NCBI GenBank assembly: GCA_016198545.1
Contig: JACQIJ010000071.1
Location: forward strand, 1-5,372
Source: Pseudomonadota bacterium
GTDB taxonomy: Bacteria; Pseudomonadota; Alphaproteobacteria; Micavibrionales; Micavibrionaceae
Length of the DNA: 5,372 nt
Reading direction: 5' to 3'
Shown here one piece after another: positions 1-5,372 of this stretch (position 1 is its first letter; every line of letters starts with the position of its first letter). A program made the translations under genes and the position numbers. The notes under the pieces are model-generated. The model searched no databases and had not been told where the DNA came from. It worked only from the letters and a program-made list of their open reading frames with translations.

Positions 1-2
1 GA

Positions 3-8
3 CATAAT
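3..8 (+). promoter_or_regulatory. possible -10 element (CATAAT) upstream of the three-paralogue operon
   Basis: CATAAT matches the sigma-70 -10 consensus TATAAT at five of six bases and would place a transcript start near position 15, leaving a leader of about 35 nt before the first paralogue. Any -35 element would lie outside the window, and the AT-rich stretch could produce such a match by chance, so this is weak. Confidence 0.2.
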
Positions 9-30
9 AATATGTTTCCTTTAGGCTGAC

Positions 31-47
31 CCTCTGATAAAGAGGAG
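31..47 (+). promoter_or_regulatory. ribosome binding site of the first paralogue inside a small hairpin
   Basis: AGAGGAG at 41-47 is the Shine-Dalgarno sequence for the ATG at 51, although its spacing of 3 nt is short. CCTCT at 31-35 is exactly complementary to AGAGG at 41-45 with a 5-nt loop (GATAA), so the leader could fold into a 5-bp hairpin that hides the ribosome binding site. The pairing is seen directly; a regulatory effect is inference. A short anti-Shine-Dalgarno match can also arise by chance. Confidence 0.4.
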
Positions 48-50
48 TAC

Positions 51-707
51 ATGACCCGGCAAAGCGAACTTTCAGGACCTTTCGCGCAAATGGCCCACAT
101 TCCGCCCGGTGGCCGGACGCAGGATGTCGTCAGACTTTACAACCGGATCGGCGACACGGTCATGACCGCCCTGAAAACCCTCGCCGCCCATTCCCACATT
201 GGAATCATGATGAACGGAAAAAACAGCCGCGGCGATCCGGAACTTCTGGACCTGAAACGTTTCCTGAGGATTATGCATGCTCTTCTTCCCTCCTTCAGGA
301 AAATTGAGGATGGGGATTTCGCATACGACGATCCGAAAGAAGACGTGACGGAAAGTCGCCTCTATATCCGCATGCTGAAAAATAAGGAAATCCCCGGCCT
401 GATGAAAAAATACAGCGACTTTCCGAACGTCTGCGCCGCGCTGGAAACGATTTCAGAACTGCTTCTGCATATAGACCGCTGGAAACAGGCCGTGCGGGAA
501 TACGTGCCGGCATCCCGGCTGGCGGAAGTCTGGCGGGAATTCCTGGACCTGACGCGCGATAACGGAATGGATGCAATAATTCCACACAGCCGGGTTCTTG
601 ACGACGAAAAGGACCGCAGAATCCGCATCTGCATGGAACTATCCGCGGAAACCCTCATGGAATCGGATGACTTTGTCTGCTTCCTGCCCTCAGAGCCTTC
701 CTTGTAA
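51..707 (+). CDS. hypothetical protein, first of three tandem paralogues (ALKT/AHxHI family)
   Basis: This encodes a 218-aa soluble, probably largely helical protein with no signal peptide or membrane segment. I do not recognise the family. It shares three blocks with the next two genes: residues 30-50 (Y.RIGD.VMTALKT..AHSHI, with His47 and His49), residues 114-144 (IPGLMKKYSDF, then CAALET, then HID.W with His140), and the tail FLPSEP at 211-216. An LLP at 78-80 and an acidic YDD segment at 92-94 lie between the blocks. The ATG at 51 is preceded by AGAGGAG at 41-47, and starting here puts the first conserved block at the same residue numbers as in both paralogues, which supports the start. 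The stop at 705-707 is followed after 13 bp by the second copy, so the three are probably co-transcribed. Conserved histidines might bind a metal, but the sequence does not show this and function is unknown. Confidence 0.85.
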   Translation: MTRQSELSGPFAQMAHIPPGGRTQDVVRLYNRIGDTVMTALKTLAAHSHIGIMMNGKNSRGDPELLDLKRFLRIMHALLPSFRKIEDGDFAYDDPKEDVTESRLYIRMLKNKEIPGLMKKYSDFPNVCAALETISELLLHIDRWKQAVREYVPASRLAEVWREFLDLTRDNGMDAIIPHSRVLDDEKDRRIRICMELSAETLMESDDFVCFLPSEPSL

Positions 708-720
708 CGGAGACCGGGAA

Positions 721-1368
721 ATGGAATACCGTGAAGACATTACAGAGTTGTTCGGGCAAATCGCCCAGCTTCGGCAATGTGCGTACAAACAGGATTGCTC
801 GGGAATTTACGCGCGGATAGGCGACCGCGTTATGACCGCGCTGAAAACCATCATTGCGCACGCGCATATTCTGGCCGTTAAAAACGAATACTCCAGCCCG
901 GAGGCGGAAGAAAAATACAATTTGAACAATTATATCGATGATTTTTTGACCGTACTGCTTCCGCCCCGGGACGAGGATGGAGAACATCAGGAACAGGAAT
1001 ATGATGAGGCTTCCTATGACCGGGAAGCCGAAATCTCGATGATACGCCATGCAGTTCCGGAACTGATGGAAAATTACAGCGATTTTTCCGGCCTGTGCGC
1101 GGCGCTGGAAACGATTGAGAAAATACTCCCTCATATCGATCAGTGGCAGGAAAACGTAAATCAAAATGCAGGCGCGGCGGATGTCGACGATATAGCTTTC
1201 TACTTTCACGATCTGGCATCGCGCGACTATGAGCCCCATGAGGTTTTCTACATGGACATTCTTGAAAAGACGTCCCTGAAAAGATTGATTGAAAATGCGA
1301 AAAAGTCTGCGGAAAGACGCCTGAATTCGTACGATATTCTTCTTTTCCTTCCTTCCGATCCCAACTGA
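721..1368 (+). CDS. hypothetical protein, second of three tandem paralogues (ALKT/AHxHI family)
   Basis: This encodes a 215-aa protein of unknown function. The frame is open further upstream, from an ATG at 598, but that would overlap the first paralogue by 110 bp. The ATG at 721 has GGAG at 709-712 with 8-nt spacing and places the conserved block in register with the sibling genes, so 721 is preferred. Block one is at residues 30-50 (YARIGDRVMTALKT, then AHAHI with His47 and His49). Block two is at 113-142 (PELMENYSDF, then CAALET, then HIDQW with His138). The tail is FLPSDP at 209-214. Between the blocks, residues 83-104 form a strongly acidic, probably flexible linker that is much less conserved than its flanks. 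It is closer to the first copy than to the third: even the DNA matches in places, such as GCGCTGGAAACGATT at 438-452 and 1102-1116. No signal peptide, membrane segment or known catalytic motif is visible. Confidence 0.85.
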   Translation: MEYREDITELFGQIAQLRQCAYKQDCSGIYARIGDRVMTALKTIIAHAHILAVKNEYSSPEAEEKYNLNNYIDDFLTVLLPPRDEDGEHQEQEYDEASYDREAEISMIRHAVPELMENYSDFSGLCAALETIEKILPHIDQWQENVNQNAGAADVDDIAFYFHDLASRDYEPHEVFYMDILEKTSLKRLIENAKKSAERRLNSYDILLFLPSDPN

Positions 1369-1385
1369 TCCGGCGGAGAAAACGC

Positions 1386-2033
1386 ATGGCCGCGAACCCC
1401 GACGGAAAAAAGATTTTCGATCTGCTGGAATCCTTCCGGGACATGGAAACCACGCCGCTTGAAAAGGAAAACCGCGATCGGATTTACGACCGCGCCGTTC
1501 ATGCGCTCAAAACCCTTCTGGCGCACGCGCACATCGCCGTCAAAAAAATCGAAAACAGTGCAATCGACACGGACGGAAACAGCCTGCGCCGGCATATGCC
1601 TGGATTTCTGGACCTGTTTTTTCCCGGCCTCATCTCCAAGCTTGAAGACAGAATATGGATCTATGACGACCGGAAAGAAGAAACAAAGGAACAGCAGGGG
1701 GAAATGATCTGGCGCGTCATACCGATGCTGGAAAGACGCTACAAGGATTTCCCCGAAGTCACGGCGGCGCTGGAGGAACTCGCGGATCTTTTCGCGCACG
1801 CGAAAGCATGGCGAAAGCTGCAGCGCGAAAACCCGATTTCACCAGCCGATGTCCGCAGAATGAAAGCCGATTTCGCGCACATGAGCATAATGCGACAGAT
1901 CGTGGTCGTTCCCTTCGGAAAACGCGGAGAGACCGGAGAAAACAGGACAAGGAGAGAAAGGGTGCGTGCGGACGCCCTCAATACCCTGCACGGGGGCGAC
2001 CAGTTCTTAAAATTCCCGACAGGCCCCTTATAA
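1386..2033 (+). CDS. hypothetical protein, third and most diverged tandem paralogue (ALKT/AHxHI family)
   Basis: This encodes a 215-aa protein of unknown function, starting 17 bp after the second paralogue with GGAG at 1375-1378 and 7-nt spacing. It keeps HALKTLLAHAHI at residues 39-50 (His47, His49), FFP at 78-80, a YDD at 93-95 as in the first copy, YKDF..VTAALE at 119-130 and a histidine plus tryptophan at 138 and 142. It is the most diverged copy: the RIGD motif has become RIYD, the cysteine before AALE is lost, and the ending is FLKFPTGP rather than FLPS-P. Its C-terminal part, about residues 179-195, is rich in arginine and lysine, unlike the siblings. This may reflect a specialised binding role or relaxed constraint. 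The frame is intact throughout, so it is not an obvious pseudogene. The gene converges on the glycosyltransferase gene, with 29 bp between their stops. Confidence 0.85.
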   Translation: MAANPDGKKIFDLLESFRDMETTPLEKENRDRIYDRAVHALKTLLAHAHIAVKKIENSAIDTDGNSLRRHMPGFLDLFFPGLISKLEDRIWIYDDRKEETKEQQGEMIWRVIPMLERRYKDFPEVTAALEELADLFAHAKAWRKLQRENPISPADVRRMKADFAHMSIMRQIVVVPFGKRGETGENRTRRERVRADALNTLHGGDQFLKFPTGPL

Positions 2034-2059
2034 GAAAACCGCGCCGCCGCGTTGGCGCG
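2032..2059 (-). terminator. intrinsic terminator candidate between convergent genes, best for the minus strand
   Basis: CGCGCC at 2040-2045 and GGCGCG at 2054-2059 form a perfect 6-bp GC stem with an 8-nt loop. Read on the minus strand, just after the glycosyltransferase stop codon, the stem is followed by GTTTTCTTA, a fair U-tract. On the plus strand the following bases (CGCTTATCCTTTCTTT) are a poorer tract, so use in that direction is doubtful. The U-tract is short, so confidence is moderate. Confidence 0.45.
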
Positions 2060-2062
2060 CGC

Positions 2063-3304
2063 TTATCCTTTCTTTCGCCGCGCGGACTTTATGCTGCAAC
2101 CCGCCTCTATTTCATCGGCAATGCGGACAGCCAGATCCTCCGGGCTGAAAGATGCGTATTTGCGCGCGAGGGCCTTTGCATTTTCCCTGAACTGCGGATC
2201 GGTCAGCATGACGCCCATCAGCTTGAGTATGTCCCTGCCCCCGTAGCGGCCGACGAGGCCGCGCCCCGCGCCCGTACGCCCGACGGCGCGGGCGAACATC
2301 AGTTGCTCCACATGCCCCGGCAGCATCAGCATCGGCACGCCCGCCAGCGCAAGCGCACAGCAAATGCCGGCACTGCCGTGACTGACCGCCAGATCGCAGT
2401 CCGGCAGTAATTTGTCGAGCCTTACAGGGCCGTCGATGATGCCCAGGTTGTCTCTGGACAGCTTTTTGCGCACCCCTTCCGGAATGCCCGGCGCGGCGAC
2501 GATAATGTCGTGATCCGGCGGCAGGCTGGCCAGCGCCTTCAGGCACGATTCAAACCCCGCGCCGTTCGGCCGTATATAGGCGAGGATGCGCTTCGCCGCA
2601 CCCTTGTTCCAGCTATAGCTTTCCCCGGAATCCGTCTTTACGAACGGGCCGTAATATTCGACGCCTTTGCGTTCGGGATAGTGATCCAGCTCCGCAATCG
2701 TGCAAAGAAACGTCATGTCCGTTTCCATCATGTCCCGGAATCTTTTCAGCTTCGGGAGCTTCAGGGATTCAAGCGCTTCATTGATGTTCTTTAAAACCGC
2801 GTCTTCCCGCGCCTGCATGTTTTTTTTATCAGGTTCCTCCCAGTACCGCAGCGGCGGCATCGGCGAATCCAGCGGGGGAACGTCGTAACTGCGGCCCAGC
2901 TGCGCCGTTTTGAATTTCATGCCGCGCGCGGCCAGAAGCGCCGTCGGCGCGGCCTGCGTGAGGAGCGCATCCGGCCTTACAAGATCGTAAAGCGAACGCC
3001 AGCACCGCACCTGGGCCGACAGATCGTCCGGATTCGCATACCCGCAAGGCAGGAGATCATCCGGGTAGATCTGCGGCATCATGCGCCCCTCCCCCTTGCG
3101 GGGCGGCCGGACGGGATGGTACGGCGCCTGGAGCAAATGATAATCGAACTTCCCCGCGAAAGGCCGCATCGCCGCCGGGCTTTGCAGGGCCATGTATATT
3201 TCCGCCCCGCGCGAAGCCAATTCAGCCGCGACATCGGCTATCTGCGTCACGTGGCCGTAATTCTTGCCCATTTCCCATGCGAAAAGAACGCGCATGGCGG
3301 TCAT
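2063..3304 (-). CDS. GT-B fold glycosyltransferase, UGT/MGT-like (GT1-type)
   Basis: This encodes a 413-aa cytoplasmic or membrane-associated glycosyltransferase. The N-terminal domain begins with a beta-strand and loop (MRVLFAWEMGKNYGHV at residues 4-19) and ALASRG-like acceptor-domain features (AAELASRGAEIYMAL at 26-40). The C-terminal nucleotide-sugar domain carries LLPDCDLAVSHGSAG at 299-313, AGVPMLMLPGHVEQ at 321-334 and GAGRGL at 345-350, the usual order in UDP-glycosyltransferases, where the His-Gly loop and the late Glu-Gln contact the donor sugar nucleotide. HGSAG replaces the commoner HGGxGT. The frame is open further upstream, to a possible start at 3466, but that would run into the divergent methyltransferase gene, and the first 54 residues do not look like a GT-B start. 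The ATG at 3304 has AGAG 6 nt upstream; an alternative ATG at 3295 would give MRVLFAW directly. Donor and acceptor cannot be told; a surface glycan, lipid or small molecule are all possible. Confidence 0.85.
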   Translation of the reverse strand: MTAMRVLFAWEMGKNYGHVTQIADVAAELASRGAEIYMALQSPAAMRPFAGKFDYHLLQAPYHPVRPPRKGEGRMMPQIYPDDLLPCGYANPDDLSAQVRCWRSLYDLVRPDALLTQAAPTALLAARGMKFKTAQLGRSYDVPPLDSPMPPLRYWEEPDKKNMQAREDAVLKNINEALESLKLPKLKRFRDMMETDMTFLCTIAELDHYPERKGVEYYGPFVKTDSGESYSWNKGAAKRILAYIRPNGAGFESCLKALASLPPDHDIIVAAPGIPEGVRKKLSRDNLGIIDGPVRLDKLLPDCDLAVSHGSAGICCALALAGVPMLMLPGHVEQLMFARAVGRTGAGRGLVGRYGGRDILKLMGVMLTDPQFRENAKALARKYASFSPEDLAVRIADEIEAGCSIKSARRKKG

Positions 3305-3376
3305 TCTACACTCTGGCGCCGCGTTGTAACAGCCCTGCTGGATTCGCGGCGCGGCATCGGTTAAAAAGGGGCAGGC

Positions 3377-4213
3377 ATGCTGCTGAAACTGACCAGAAAC
3401 CCGCATATCCCGCTGACCCTGCGCAAGAAGGCGGGGAAGATGCGTCCAAAGCCGCCTGCGGGGCAAACCTTCCGGACCGATTTTTTTGGGAGTCTATACG
3501 AAGGAACCACCGGCAATCATATGGATGACAAGATATACATGTACGGCATGCACGAACCGGCCACCATCCGTCTCATGCGCGCGATACTGGAACGGCAGCG
3601 CCAAGATGGGGCATCCCCCGTACTGCTTGATATAGGCACGAACAAGGGGCAACACCTTATCGCCGCCGCCGCGCTCGCAGACAAGGCATTCGGCTTCGAA
3701 CCCTGGCATGCCGTCCGGGAAAGAGCTGAGAAAAACGTCGCGCTGAATAATTTCGGTCACGTAAAAGTTTTTCCGTTCGGGCTGTCCGATAAGGATGCTG
3801 AACTTCCCTTCCGCGCGCCGAAGGGAGACAATTTCGGCGTCGGAAGCTTCGCCGGCGCAGACGGCGGTTCCTCCTTAAAACTGCCCGTCCGGCGCGGGGA
3901 CGATGTCATGAAGGAATACGGGATCGCGCCCACATTGATAAAAATCGATGTGGAAGGATTCGAAAAGCCAGCGCTCGAAGGCCTGTGCGAAACGCTGCGC
4001 GCGCGCCGCCCGGCGGTCATTTTCGAGTACAGCCGCATGTCGCGCGCCGATTTCGACCCGCCGGAAAACCGCAAGGCCATTTTCGGAGACGGATATCGCT
4101 ATTTCGGCATTAGACCCAGCAGGGAAACGCCCTGCCTGACGGACTTTGTCCCGGGCAGACGTTACGAAAATATACTGGCGTGGCCGGGGAGAGCGCTGCC
4201 GTATAAAAAATAA
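3377..4213 (+). CDS. FkbM family SAM-dependent methyltransferase
   Basis: This encodes a 278-aa class I methyltransferase of the FkbM type, which typically O-methylates sugars or other hydroxyl groups in glycans and secondary metabolites. Visible motifs are the SAM-binding loop LLDIGTNKG at residues 83-91 (commonly DVGANxG in the family), the acidic strand end GFEPW at 106-110 that should contact the SAM ribose, a following NVALNN segment at 120-125, and the family signature IKIDVEGFE at 188-196, followed by PALEGL. AVIFEYS at 213-219 is the next core strand. Residues 1-50 are basic and precede the fold. The start at 3377 is supported by AAGGGG at 3366-3371 with 5-nt spacing. The gene is divergent from the glycosyltransferase across a 72-bp gap, suggesting shared control and a common pathway of glycan assembly and methylation. 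The substrate is unknown; flagellar or envelope glycan is an inference from the neighbouring cheZ. Confidence 0.88.
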   Translation: MLLKLTRNPHIPLTLRKKAGKMRPKPPAGQTFRTDFFGSLYEGTTGNHMDDKIYMYGMHEPATIRLMRAILERQRQDGASPVLLDIGTNKGQHLIAAAALADKAFGFEPWHAVRERAEKNVALNNFGHVKVFPFGLSDKDAELPFRAPKGDNFGVGSFAGADGGSSLKLPVRRGDDVMKEYGIAPTLIKIDVEGFEKPALEGLCETLRARRPAVIFEYSRMSRADFDPPENRKAIFGDGYRYFGIRPSRETPCLTDFVPGRRYENILAWPGRALPYKK

Positions 4214-4224
4214 CGTATAAAAAA
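4201..4224 (+). repeat. short direct repeat GTATAAAAAA spanning the methyltransferase stop
   Basis: GTATAAAAAA occurs at 4201-4210 and again at 4215-4224, separated by TAAC, with the stop codon of the methyltransferase in between. The two copies are identical. It may be a slippage duplication in AT-rich sequence. No stable hairpin precedes it, so it is not a convincing terminator. Confidence 0.4.
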
Positions 4225-4232
4225 CCTTTCGA

Positions 4233-4261
4233 TTGACCCGGCGTTTCCAAATTCTTAAAAA
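4233..4261 (+). promoter_or_regulatory. candidate sigma-70 promoter for cheZ
   Basis: TTGACC at 4233-4238 matches the -35 consensus at five of six bases, and TAAAAA at 4256-4261 matches the -10 at four of six with 17-bp spacing. Transcription would begin near 4268, which agrees with translation from the ATG at 4306 and leaves almost no leader for the upstream ATG at 4279. No sigma-54 or flagellar sigma-28 style element was seen. The -10 lies in an A-rich stretch, so the match is moderate. Confidence 0.4.
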
Positions 4262-4305
4262 TTATCGGGTAGCCTGTTATGCAGGTACAGGGAAAGGCCT
4301 TATTT

Positions 4306-4911
4306 ATGAGCGCTTCTGAAAACGTAAGTGACCTCAGTAACGTCGTGGAAGGCGTTAATGAAAAGTTGCTGAAACTGGAAACCTTCGTTGCCCGGCGTTT
4401 TGATGAACTGTCGATGGAAGTCAACGCTACGTCCCAGCTGGTCGATATGGCTGAAGAAGGGCTGCGTCGTCACTTTATGGAAATACTTGAGGTTCTGAAA
4501 GCCATCAACTTCCACGGCGAGGGCAGTTCCCCCGCCAATGCCGGCGTGGAACTGGATGCCGTCGTTAAAATAACCGAAGAAGCCGCCAACCAGATTCTCG
4601 ACTCGGCCGATAATATCGTCAACTTGCTTGGGGAAGGAAAAAACTGGACTGATGAAAAAACGCGCGATGAAACGATTGCCAAGATCAACGACCGCATTCA
4701 GTTGATTATGACAGCCTGCTCTTTCCAGGACCTTACGGGACAGAAAATCCGTACGACCATCGCCAACCTGAAACTGGTCGAGGAACGGCTCAGCACTACC
4801 CTGGCCAAGCTGGGAATCAACATCACGGAATCCGAACTCGCCAAAGTGGAGAAATCGGTTGAAGCCGGGTCGTCGCAGGATGACATCGACGCCTTGTTCG
4901 GAACTGAATAA
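4306..4911 (+). CDS. cheZ: chemotaxis protein phosphatase CheZ
   Basis: This encodes a 201-aa CheZ, close to the 214 aa of the Escherichia coli protein, which dephosphorylates CheY-P and so shuts off the signal to the flagellar motor. A long helical region (residues 8-67) leads into a helical hairpin centred on ACSFQDLTGQKIRTT at 137-151. In E. coli CheZ the matching FQDLTGQ motif supplies the catalytic glutamine and a nearby aspartate, here Gln146 and Asp142. The tail SQDDIDALFG at 190-199 corresponds to the C-terminal helix that tethers CheY-P, joined through a serine and glutamate rich linker. The ATG at 4306 is chosen over the in-frame ATG at 4279 because it has AAAGG at 4293-4297 with 8-nt spacing and fits the upstream promoter candidate. 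No other chemotaxis gene is in the window, so this appears to be an isolated cheZ. Confidence 0.88.
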   Translation: MSASENVSDLSNVVEGVNEKLLKLETFVARRFDELSMEVNATSQLVDMAEEGLRRHFMEILEVLKAINFHGEGSSPANAGVELDAVVKITEEAANQILDSADNIVNLLGEGKNWTDEKTRDETIAKINDRIQLIMTACSFQDLTGQKIRTTIANLKLVEERLSTTLAKLGINITESELAKVEKSVEAGSSQDDIDALFGTE

Positions 4912-4964
4912 CCATTTTCCGTCAAAGCCTTTTCCGTTTTCGATTACGGCAAAATGTGCTACGG

Positions 4965-4987
4965 TTGTATTTGTTGTTCAAATGTAA
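4965..4987 (+). promoter_or_regulatory. imperfect inverted repeat 12 bp upstream of the last gene
   Basis: TTGTATTTG at 4965-4973 and CAAATGTAA at 4979-4987 are inverted repeats around a TTGTT spacer, with seven of nine pairs matching as DNA and the other two forming G-U pairs in RNA. It could be an operator for a dimeric regulator or a weak AU-rich hairpin in the leader. It lies between cheZ and the ATG at 5000, which has no clear Shine-Dalgarno sequence. There is no following T-tract, so it is not a terminator. The function is inference. Confidence 0.35.
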
Positions 4988-4999
4988 ACTGACGCTGCC

Positions 5000-5266
5000 A
5001 TGAAACCTTTCAGCGCATCCCTTCTGCGGGAAAAATTCACGATTCACGACGCCATGCCCTCGGGCGCGGCAAACGACAAACCCGTCATCGCGCTTTCAAA
5101 CCGCCTGAACCTCCCCCTGCTTACCCATGATGAAAAACATAGCGAGGATTTCATCATCCGCGCGCAGAACATGCATACATGCGCGCGCTTCGGCGCGCAG
5201 ATTGCACGCGATTTCTATGATAACGGCCCCATCCTCGATCGCAAAAAACCGTTCGACTGGAAGTAA
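5000..5266 (+). CDS. hypothetical protein, probably the N-terminal part of a gene broken by an in-frame TAA
   Basis: The 88-aa product is soluble, with no signal peptide or membrane segment, and I do not recognise it. It includes DKPVIALSNRLNLPLLTHDEKH at about residues 26-47, whose mix of hydrophobic strands and polar turns looks like a true protein, and ends in RKKPFDWK. The reading frame stays open after the TAA at 5264-5266 through to the window edge, with an aromatic, protein-like stretch, so this is best read as the front of a longer gene. The ATG at 5000 has no good ribosome binding site; the next in-frame ATG, at 5054, is also possible. The gene lies 88 bp after cheZ with an inverted repeat between them, so it may have its own promoter. 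Its relation to chemotaxis is unknown. Confidence 0.55.
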   Translation: MKPFSASLLREKFTIHDAMPSGAANDKPVIALSNRLNLPLLTHDEKHSEDFIIRAQNMHTCARFGAQIARDFYDNGPILDRKKPFDWK

Positions 5267-5372
5267 GCATATCTCGCCTTCACGAAGGGCTATGAGAAAA
5301 ATTGGTATCCGGACCGCTGGGTCGCCGTCTATCACAATGGCCGCGTGGTTTACGAAGACGGCGAAGCGTACC
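5267..5372 (+). pseudogene. in-frame C-terminal continuation of the upstream hypothetical gene, cut by the window edge
   Basis: After the TAA at 5264-5266 the same frame reads AYLAFTKGYEKNWYP, then DRWVAVYHNGRVVYEDGEAY, without another stop up to 5372. The pattern W-V-A-V-Y, then N-G-R-V-V-Y-E, is typical of a beta-hairpin in a conserved small domain; it resembles the short WVA(V/I)...G.VV segments of DUF5678-like proteins, an impression I cannot confirm. No ATG, GTG or TTG start precedes this stretch in frame, so it is unlikely to be a separate gene. One substitution of a CAA, GAA or AAA codon would explain the stop. TAA ends other genes in this window, so recoding is not expected. A sequencing error or strain-specific nonsense mutation are the main alternatives. 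Confidence 0.5.

Noticed and set aside
598..720. Longer N-terminus for the second paralogue starting at 598
   Set aside because: It would overlap the first paralogue by 110 bp, lacks similarity to the siblings, and the ATG at 721 has a good ribosome binding site and puts the motifs in register.
655..1799. Long minus-strand open frames over the three paralogues
   Set aside because: They are antisense to well-supported genes, lack ribosome binding sites and show no protein-like motifs.
3303..3329. Minus-strand TTACAA and TAGAAT as a promoter for the glycosyltransferase
   Set aside because: The spacing is only 15 bp and the -10 would overlap the ATG at 3304; it would work only with a leaderless start at 3295, so I do not claim it.
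3305..3466. Extended glycosyltransferase start at 3466
   Set aside because: The extra 54 residues are low-complexity, overlap the methyltransferase gene on the other strand and precede the typical GT-B first strand (MRVLFAW).
4279..4305. CheZ start at the upstream in-frame ATG
   Set aside because: It has no good Shine-Dalgarno sequence and would lie almost on the predicted transcript start; the ATG at 4306 has AAAGG at a proper distance.
4930..4954. Possible cheZ terminator (CCGT and ACGG stem flanked by T and A runs)
   Set aside because: The core stem is only 4 bp, needs a bulged C to extend, and is not followed by a T-tract. TTTTCCGT also occurs twice here (4915-4922 and 4930-4937), which may simply be a short repeat.
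5267..5372. Genetic code reassignment of TAA
   Set aside because: TAA ends several intact genes in the window at positions expected for their families, so the standard code holds.

Overview
The window looks like a chromosomal segment from a motile Gram-negative proteobacterium, with moderately GC-rich, tightly packed genes and Shine-Dalgarno-led starts. A stand-alone CheZ beside an FkbM-type methyltransferase and a GT-B glycosyltransferase would fit an alphaproteobacterium, but lineage cannot be fixed from this sequence and is an inference. No RNA gene, CRISPR array, insertion sequence or attachment site was seen.

Layout. (1) Positions 51-2033 hold three consecutive plus-strand genes of nearly equal length (218, 215 and 215 aa), 13 and 17 bp apart, forming one apparent operon. 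They are paralogues of each other, with an ALKT..AHxHI motif at exactly the same residue numbers in all three, a second block near residues 114-145 and a short FLPS-P-like tail. I do not recognise the family. (2) Positions 2063-3304 on the minus strand encode a UGT/MGT-like GT-B glycosyltransferase that converges on the third paralogue, with a hairpin terminator candidate between them. (3) Divergent from it, 3377-4213 encodes an FkbM-family SAM-dependent methyltransferase. (4) After a short AT-rich gap with a plausible sigma-70 promoter, 4306-4911 encodes the chemotaxis phosphatase CheZ, including its FQDLTGQ active-site motif and C-terminal CheY-binding tail. (5) From 5000 to the window edge runs a hypothetical gene interrupted by an in-frame TAA at 5264-5266; the frame continues open and protein-like after it.

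How they may work together: the glycosyltransferase and methyltransferase could build or decorate a glycan, lipid or surface structure, and their position next to cheZ makes flagellar or envelope modification a reasonable but unproven idea. CheZ ends chemotactic signalling by dephosphorylating CheY-P. The role of the three paralogues is unknown, and they are the best candidate here for an undescribed protein family.
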